Below are positions 7,164 through 10,313 of a DNA stretch of 10,313 nucleotides, one piece after another. The notes beneath the pieces were generated by a model. That model did not search any database. It saw nothing but the letters and a program-made list of their open reading frames with translations, and had not been told where the DNA came from. This DNA is from Bifidobacterium breve (GTDB lineage: Bacteria; Actinomycetota; Actinomycetes; Mycobacteriales; Mycobacteriaceae), in the NCBI GenBank assembly GCA_945882475.1, contig CAMCWJ010000079.1:1-10313 (forward strand), written 5' to 3'. The stretch's first letter is position 1; every line of letters begins with the position of its first letter. The translations under genes were made by a program, and so were the position numbers.

Positions 7164-7169
7164 CTCCCT
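7164..7169 (-). promoter_or_regulatory. Ribosome binding site of icl2
   Basis: The minus strand reads AGGGAG, 5 nt before the ATG at 7158. It is one of the few good Shine-Dalgarno sites in a window where several genes look leaderless. Confidence 0.7.
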
Positions 7170-7211
7170 ATTCGAGCCTGTTGAACTGAGCGTCGCGCTG
7201 AGCCTCTATCT

Positions 7212-7257
7212 AACCCCCTCGGGGTTGCGACATTCCGTTCGGGGTGCGCCCCGGCAC
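7212..7257. promoter_or_regulatory. Inverted repeats in the icl2/mceA divergent control region
   Basis: Two short inverted repeats lie between the divergent starts. AACCCC-CTC-GGGGTT (7212-7226) is perfect with a 3-nt centre. GTGC-N6-GCAC (7244-7257) is also perfect and keeps the GTG-N8-CAC core of CRP/GlxR operators, though the usual flanking A/T bases are missing. Either could be an operator or a chance GC palindrome. On the minus strand TTAGAT (7207-7212) abuts the first repeat and is a weak -10 candidate for icl2. Confidence 0.3.
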
Positions 7258-7280
7258 GGGTTTGACCAGTTCACGGGGAC

Positions 7281-7286
7281 TACCCT
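7281..7286 (+). promoter_or_regulatory. Possible -10 box (TACCCT) for the mceA-like gene
   Basis: TACCCT matches TANNNT and is 8 nt before the ATG at 7295. TTGACC at 7262-7267 resembles a -35 but the 13-bp spacer is too short for a normal pair, so only the -10 is proposed. Confidence 0.35.
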
Positions 7287-7294
7287 CGGAGTCG

Positions 7295-8497
7295 ATGGCC
7301 ACCTTCTACGATCAGCGGCCACGCAAGCTCGCGGGTCTGGTGCTAGTGCTGGTGGTCGTCGGCGTGACCAGCCTGGCGTTCCTGCAATTCCGCGGCGCGT
7401 TCTCCGATACGACGCGACTGACGGTGCTCTCCGGCCGCTCCGGACTGGTGCTGGATCCCGGGGCGCGGGTCACCTACAACGGGGTGGCGATCGGGCGCGT
7501 CGTCGCCATCGACGCGGTTCAGCGCGACGGCCGGCCGGGAGCGCGGATCGGCGCGGACATCGGAACCCGTTACTTGCAGGACATGCCGGCCAACGTCATC
7601 GCCGACGTGGAGGGAACGACGATCTTCGGTAACAAAGTGCTGGCCTTCACCGCCCCGGACACCCCGTCGGTGGCGCGCGTCGACCCTGGCGAGGTGATCA
7701 CCGTCTCGACGGTCACCACCGAGTTCCAGACCCTCTTCGAGACGGTCACCGGGATCGCCGAGAGGGTCGATCCCGTCGCGCTGAACGTGACCCTGTCCAC
7801 CGCGGCCGAGGCCCTGACCGGAATGGGCACCACGTTCGGACGTACCCTCGTCGAGGCGAACGCGGTCCTCGACGAGCTCAACCCGCGACTTCCGCAACTG
7901 CGCTACGGCATCACCCGGCTGGCCGAGTTCGCCGACATCTATACCGACGCCGCCCCGGAACTGGTCGACGGGATCGACAATGCGCTCACCACGGCCGCAA
8001 CCCTGACCACCCAGCGCGCCGAACTCGACGCGGCACTGCTGGCGTCGATCGGATTCGCCGGCACGGCAGCGGACTCGGTGCAGCGCGGCGCGCCCTACCT
8101 GATCCGGACCCTTGCCGATCTGCTGCCCAGCTCGCAACTGATCAACTACTACAGCCCGGAGATCTTCTGCACCTTCCGCAATGCCGCCGAACTGGTGCCC
8201 GCGGCCAACGCCGCCTTCGGCGGGAATGGCTACTCGCTGGCCACCAACACCCAACTTCTGGGCGTTGCAAACCCGTACCTCTATCCCGAGAACCTGCCCC
8301 GGGTGAATGCCCGCGGCGGGCCCGGCGGCGCGCCAGGGTGCTGGCAGCCGATCTCCCGGGACTTCTGGCCGGCGCCGACTCTCGTCGCCGATACCGGTGC
8401 ATCGATCGCCCCGTACAACCACTTCGAGTTAGGCCAGCCGGTGCTCACCGAATACGTGTGGGGCCGTCAGGTGGGGCAGAACACCATTAACCCGTGA
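7295..8497 (+). CDS. MCE-family protein, MceA type (orphan)
   Basis: This 400-residue cell-envelope protein has a single N-terminal transmembrane helix (about 12-30). An MCE/MlaD beta-barrel domain follows at about 38-120 (LTVLSGRSGLVLDPGARVTY through VEGTTIFGNKVLAF), then a long helical region (about 140-280) and a C-terminal part ending YVWGRQVGQNTINP, which is typical of MceA subunits. MCE proteins form hexameric tubes that move lipids (fatty acids, sterols) across the envelope with YrbE permeases and an MceG ATPase. Here no yrbE, mceB-F or mas gene lies on either side, so this is a stand-alone MceA. The ATG at 7295 is favoured by a GGAG at 7288-7291 and a -10 box just upstream; a GTG at 7244 would add 17 unlikely residues. 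It may join subunits encoded elsewhere, or be a relic of an operon. The frame is intact. Confidence 0.93.
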   Translation: MATFYDQRPRKLAGLVLVLVVVGVTSLAFLQFRGAFSDTTRLTVLSGRSGLVLDPGARVTYNGVAIGRVVAIDAVQRDGRPGARIGADIGTRYLQDMPANVIADVEGTTIFGNKVLAFTAPDTPSVARVDPGEVITVSTVTTEFQTLFETVTGIAERVDPVALNVTLSTAAEALTGMGTTFGRTLVEANAVLDELNPRLPQLRYGITRLAEFADIYTDAAPELVDGIDNALTTAATLTTQRAELDAALLASIGFAGTAADSVQRGAPYLIRTLADLLPSSQLINYYSPEIFCTFRNAAELVPAANAAFGGNGYSLATNTQLLGVANPYLYPENLPRVNARGGPGGAPGCWQPISRDFWPAPTLVADTGASIAPYNHFELGQPVLTEYVWGRQVGQNTINP

Positions 8498-9194
8498 CGG
8501 CGACGGGCACCTCGGGTGCGACAGGTTCCTCCGGTGCCAGACCCTCGGGTGCCGGACCCTCGGGTGCGATGGCCTCGGGTGCGATGGCCTCCGGTGCATT
8601 GGGCGCCTCGGGTGCGATGGCCTCCGGTGCATTGGGCGCCTCCGGTGCGGGAGCCTCCGGTGCGAGGGGCGCGGGGGCCTCCGGCGCTGGGGCCTCCGGT
8701 GCGGGAGCCTCGGGTGCGAGGGGCGCGGGAGCCTCGGGCGCTGGGGCCTCGGATGCGACGGGAGCCTCGGGGACCGGCGCCTCGGTGCGCATCAACTCGG
8801 CCTGTACCGGTAGGTACATGTGCCGACTGAACTGCGGCTGGTAGGCACCGCCGCCGCCGACTCGCACGCCTGCGCCACTCTCGCCACTGGACACCGGAGT
8901 GCCGTCGGGCAGAGTGACTGCAGCGTGGCCGCTGTTCCAGCCGATCACGACGGAGTTGGGTGCGGTGCCGTAGTGGAACCCGCGAGCCAGCAGAGCGGGC
9001 TCAATGTTGCCGGTGTTGAACCGGCTTCCGAAAGCCGGCCGGCCCGAGGCCACATTGGCGACCCACGAGGCGAGTCCGGAGCAGTCCGTGCCCGCCGGCG
9101 TATCCCCACCGGGGATGTACGGCGTACCCGAAACCTGAGCGATAAGCGACATTAACGTCGCGAGTGCGAACATGGGGCGAAACCCTAACAACAT
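8487..9194 (-). CDS. NlpC/P60-like cysteine hydrolase with Pro-Glu-Ala repeat tail
   Basis: The 235-residue protein starts with a hydrophobic stretch (about 8-23) that could be a short signal peptide. A compact papain-like domain (about 24-130) follows. The NlpC/P60 pattern is visible as TPYIPGG before DCSGL (catalytic Cys38) and GHAAVTL (His90), so peptidoglycan peptide cleavage is the likely chemistry. The domain is shorter than canonical NlpC/P60, and I cannot identify the third catalytic residue with confidence. Residues about 139-230 are a repetitive Pro/Glu/Ala tail that may span or bind the cell wall. ATG at 9194 is chosen; 9173 and 9152 are alternatives that shorten the signal region, and no start has a strong ribosome binding site. 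The gene overlaps the convergent mceA-like gene by 11 bp at the 3' end. The open frame continues upstream through dtd, but that part is a shadow. Confidence 0.78.
   Translation of the reverse strand: MLLGFRPMFALATLMSLIAQVSGTPYIPGGDTPAGTDCSGLASWVANVASGRPAFGSRFNTGNIEPALLARGFHYGTAPNSVVIGWNSGHAAVTLPDGTPVSSGESGAGVRVGGGGAYQPQFSRHMYLPVQAELMRTEAPVPEAPVASEAPAPEAPAPLAPEAPAPEAPAPEAPAPLAPEAPAPEAPNAPEAIAPEAPNAPEAIAPEAIAPEGPAPEGLAPEEPVAPEVPVAVTG
8505..8780 (-). repeat. In-frame minisatellite encoding the PEA-rich tail
   Basis: Nested direct repeats all have lengths that are multiples of three. A perfect 33-bp tandem pair lies at 8577-8609 and 8610-8642 (protein unit PNAPEAIAPEA, residues 187-208). A 54-bp near-perfect pair lies at 8631-8684 and 8685-8738 (18-residue units 153-170 and 171-188, 17 of 18 identical). 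Shorter 15- and 18-bp PEAPA/PEAIA steps flank them. Recombination or slippage would change tail length without breaking the frame. Confidence 0.85.
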
Positions 9195-9241
9195 GGGTGT
9201 GATTTCCCCAAAGTCTGTGGCGTGTCTCACTATTGAAAAAC

Positions 9242-9291
9242 TTTGCCGAAATTTGGCTCGAAAACCGTTGATTATCAGGTTATTCGGCAAA
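9242..9291. repeat. Nested inverted repeat
   Basis: The outer arms TTTGCCGAA (9242-9250) and TTCGGCAAA (9283-9291) are perfect 9-bp complements. Inside are AACC (9263-9266) with GGTT (9278-9281), and TGAT (9269-9272) with ATCA (9274-9277) around a single T. The whole could fold as an interrupted hairpin with a 12-nt bulge on one side. There is no T-run, so an intrinsic terminator is unlikely. Confidence 0.6.
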
Positions 9292-9405
9292 TGCAACGGC
9301 TGAGAATGCCTAGATTCGCCTGCACAACAACCCTTTTCCGGCATGGCATCGAGTCGCAGCGTTAATTCACAACCCATCTCGTGTAACGCGCCCAATTTAG
9401 TTGCT

Positions 9406-9420
9406 ACTGCGAATCGCAGT
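9406..9420. promoter_or_regulatory. 15-bp perfect palindrome, possible operator
   Basis: ACTGCGA-A-TCGCAGT has 7-bp arms around one base. A further TGCGAAT copy follows at 9425-9431. It lies about 90 bp upstream of dtd and 210 bp upstream of the hydrolase start. The compact dyad and the partial third half-site suggest a dimeric regulator binding site; no regulator gene is nearby. Confidence 0.4.
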
Positions 9421-9509
9421 GGTTTGCGAATTTCGGGTACGCCACACAACGAATAGGGCACTATCAAGCCATGCGTGAATACCGGGACGCTGGGTAGTCG
9501 GGGCGCGGT

Positions 9510-9941
9510 ATGCGAGTTCTGGTGCAACGCGTCACCGCCGCGTCGGTAACTGTTGACTCCCGGGTGGTCGGTTCGATCGCACCGGCTGGGCAGGGCCTGC
9601 TCGCACTGGTGGGGGTCACCCACACCGATGACCGCGACATCGCCGGCCGGATGGCCGACAAACTCTGGCGGCTGCGGATTCTCGACGGCGAGCAGTCCGC
9701 CGCGGACGTAGCCGCGCCAATTCTGGTGATCAGCCAGTTCACCCTCTACGCCGACACCGCCAAGGGCCGGCGGCCGTCGTGGAATGCTGCCGCCCCTGCC
9801 TCGGTGGCCCAACCACTCGTGGATTCCTTCACCGCAGCCCTGCGCGATCTCGGAGCCGATGTCGCCACCGGCATCTTTGGGGCCGACATGGCCGTCGCAC
9901 TGGTCAACGACGGTCCGGTCACGGTATTGCTGGAGATCTGA
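9510..9941 (+). CDS. dtd: D-aminoacyl-tRNA deacylase
   Basis: Dtd hydrolyses D-aminoacyl-tRNAs (and Gly-tRNA-Ala), preventing D-amino acids and mischarged glycine from entering proteins. It is a cytosolic homodimer acting through tRNA-based catalysis. The 143-residue sequence is full length. The N-terminus MRVLVQRVTAASVTVD is canonical, SQFTLYAD at 75-82 carries the SQxT motif, GRRPSW follows at 86-91, and NDGPVT at 133-138 is the Gly-cisPro chiral-proofreading motif. The central stretch (about 58-70) lacks several residues seen in E. coli Dtd, which I believe is common in actinobacteria. The ATG at 9510 is set by homology; the preceding sequence has only a poor GGGGCG-type ribosome binding site. 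The gene is divergent from the NlpC/P60-like gene and followed after 79 bp by the next plus-strand gene. Confidence 0.97.
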   Translation: MRVLVQRVTAASVTVDSRVVGSIAPAGQGLLALVGVTHTDDRDIAGRMADKLWRLRILDGEQSAADVAAPILVISQFTLYADTAKGRRPSWNAAAPASVAQPLVDSFTAALRDLGADVATGIFGADMAVALVNDGPVTVLLEI

Positions 9942-10004
9942 GGCTACGGATCGGTCTCGGTCGACGCGCCAATCGCCGGGATTGCGGGCATGGTGGGTCA
10001 CTAT

Positions 10005-10013
10005 GGAGGTGAT
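10005..10013 (+). promoter_or_regulatory. Full-length Shine-Dalgarno sequence deciding the start of the last gene
   Basis: GGAGGTGAT is complementary over nine bases to the 3' end of 16S rRNA. In-frame ATGs occur at 10003, 10012 and 10021. The first two overlap this site, so 10021 (11 nt after GGAGG) is the workable start. Confidence 0.6.
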
Positions 10014-10020
10014 GGACACC

Positions 10021-10313
10021 ATGCAGATCCACAACTTCGTCACCTACGAGGAATTCGGCCGCCGGTTCTTCGAGGCCGCGGTCACCGAGGAACGGGTCGC
10101 TGCCGCGCTTACCGAGATCGCCGGCGACGAGTTCGTGATGGGTCCAATGGCGCAGGGCCCCGGCGGCCTGGCCAAGGTGACCGCGCGGGTCCGCATCCAG
10201 CAACCGCACGCCCGGCGCACCCTGGGCGACACCATTACCTTCGCCATCCGGATCCCGCTCGTCATCGAACTGACCGTGGATTTATGGCTGGACAAGCAAC
10301 GCTTCACCGTGGA
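10021..10313 (+). CDS. Unrecognised protein, 5' part only (runs off the right edge)
   Basis: The frame is open from the ATG at 10021 to the end of the window, giving 97 complete codons and no stop. I do not recognise the family. The N-terminus (MQIHNFVTYEEFGRRFFEAAV) is soluble and amphipathic. It is followed by VTEERVAAALTEIAGDEFVMGPMA (22-44), a Gly-rich turn (46-49), and alternating hydrophobic strands (51-59, 71-90) that look like a beta-sheet or beta-barrel such as a lipid- or ligand-binding fold (inference only). There is no signal peptide. The strong Shine-Dalgarno sequence suggests good translation. It could be co-transcribed with dtd (79-bp gap, same strand). Coding reality is supported by GC-rich third positions and the ribosome binding site. 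Confidence 0.75.
   Translation, partial: MQIHNFVTYEEFGRRFFEAAVTEERVAAALTEIAGDEFVMGPMAQGPGGLAKVTARVRIQQPHARRTLGDTITFAIRIPLVIELTVDLWLDKQRFTV

Larger units (their letters stand above)
9195..9509. other. AT-richer intergenic region with palindromes
   Basis: These 315 bp separate the divergent hydrolase and dtd genes and are clearly richer in A/T than the rest of the window. I find no tRNA, no convincing protein gene and no recognisable riboswitch. The region holds a nested inverted repeat at 9242-9291 and a perfect 15-bp palindrome at 9406-9420. It must contain the promoters of both flanking genes, but no clear TANNNT box with leaderless spacing is visible for either. CAATAGTGAG on the minus strand near 9226-9235 is the best, weak, -10 candidate for the hydrolase. 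Confidence 0.5.

Noticed and set aside
8505..8780. Possible CRISPR array
   Set aside because: The repeats are contiguous coding minisatellites with codon-multiple lengths and no unique spacers.
8494..8844. Plus-strand Gly/Ser/Ala-rich frame resembling a PGRS-like protein, starting GTGA over the mceA-like stop
   Set aside because: It is the exact antisense of the PEA-repeat tail. The minus-strand frame joins the repeats to a catalytic domain, whereas this one has no PE domain and runs into unrelated sequence. The GTGA overlap is noted but probably fortuitous.
9195..9509. tRNA gene or c-di-AMP (ydaO-type) riboswitch upstream of the wall-hydrolase-like gene
   Set aside because: I searched because such riboswitches precede wall hydrolases in actinobacteria. 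No cloverleaf arms and no characteristic conserved blocks are visible, and the likely leader is too short.
9195..10043. Long upstream extension of the minus-strand NlpC/P60-like frame
   Set aside because: It is antisense to dtd, crosses the AT-rich palindromic region, and its translation has no recognisable domain. The frame stays open because of GC-rich codon shadowing.

Overview
The window is high-GC, densely packed actinobacterial DNA and is most likely from a Mycobacterium/Mycolicibacterium-type chromosome. Three things point there: an MceA-type MCE protein ending in the family's typical QVGQNTINP tail, a 763-residue long-form isocitrate lyase (ICL2/AceA), and a 13E12/DUF222-HNH protein with a perfect mycobacterial LexA box at its start. 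The species cannot be fixed from sequence reading alone.

Layout, left to right. (1) A MIP-family glycerol-type channel on the minus strand (83-904), with a duplicated 18-bp leader carrying its ribosome binding site. (2) A membrane-anchored or secreted DUF1524 HNH nuclease on the plus strand (1014-1775). (3) An unrecognised soluble protein on the minus strand (1772-2485), divergent from (4) a DHRS1-like short-chain dehydrogenase (2532-3368). Both start codons sit 7 nt after a TANNNT -10 box, so both transcripts look leaderless. (5) A DUF222/13E12 HNH endonuclease (3461-4870) whose start codon lies inside an SOS box. (6) Isocitrate lyase 2 on the minus strand (4867-7158). (7) A lone MceA-like protein on the plus strand (7295-8497), divergent from icl2. 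(8) An NlpC/P60-like cysteine hydrolase on the minus strand (8487-9194) with a Pro-Glu-Ala repeat tail. (9) An AT-richer, palindrome-bearing intergenic stretch (9195-9509). (10) D-aminoacyl-tRNA deacylase dtd (9510-9941). (11) The first 97 codons of an unrecognised gene that runs off the right edge (10021 onward).

Genes alternate strand almost one by one, so there is no long operon. All three convergent pairs overlap at their stop codons (CTAA at 1772-1775, CTAG at 4867-4870, 11 bp at 8487-8497), leaving no room for intergenic terminators. Functionally, icl2 (glyoxylate shunt and methylisocitrate cleavage during growth on fatty acids or sterols) and the divergent mceA-like gene (lipid uptake) form a plausible lipid-utilisation pair sharing a 136-bp control region. 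The two HNH nucleases belong to different families and are probably unrelated in role; the second looks damage-inducible. No clearly new multi-gene system is visible. The most interesting items are the SOS-box/start-codon overlap, the orphan mceA beside icl2, the in-frame minisatellite in the NlpC/P60 tail and the unexplained palindromes upstream of dtd.
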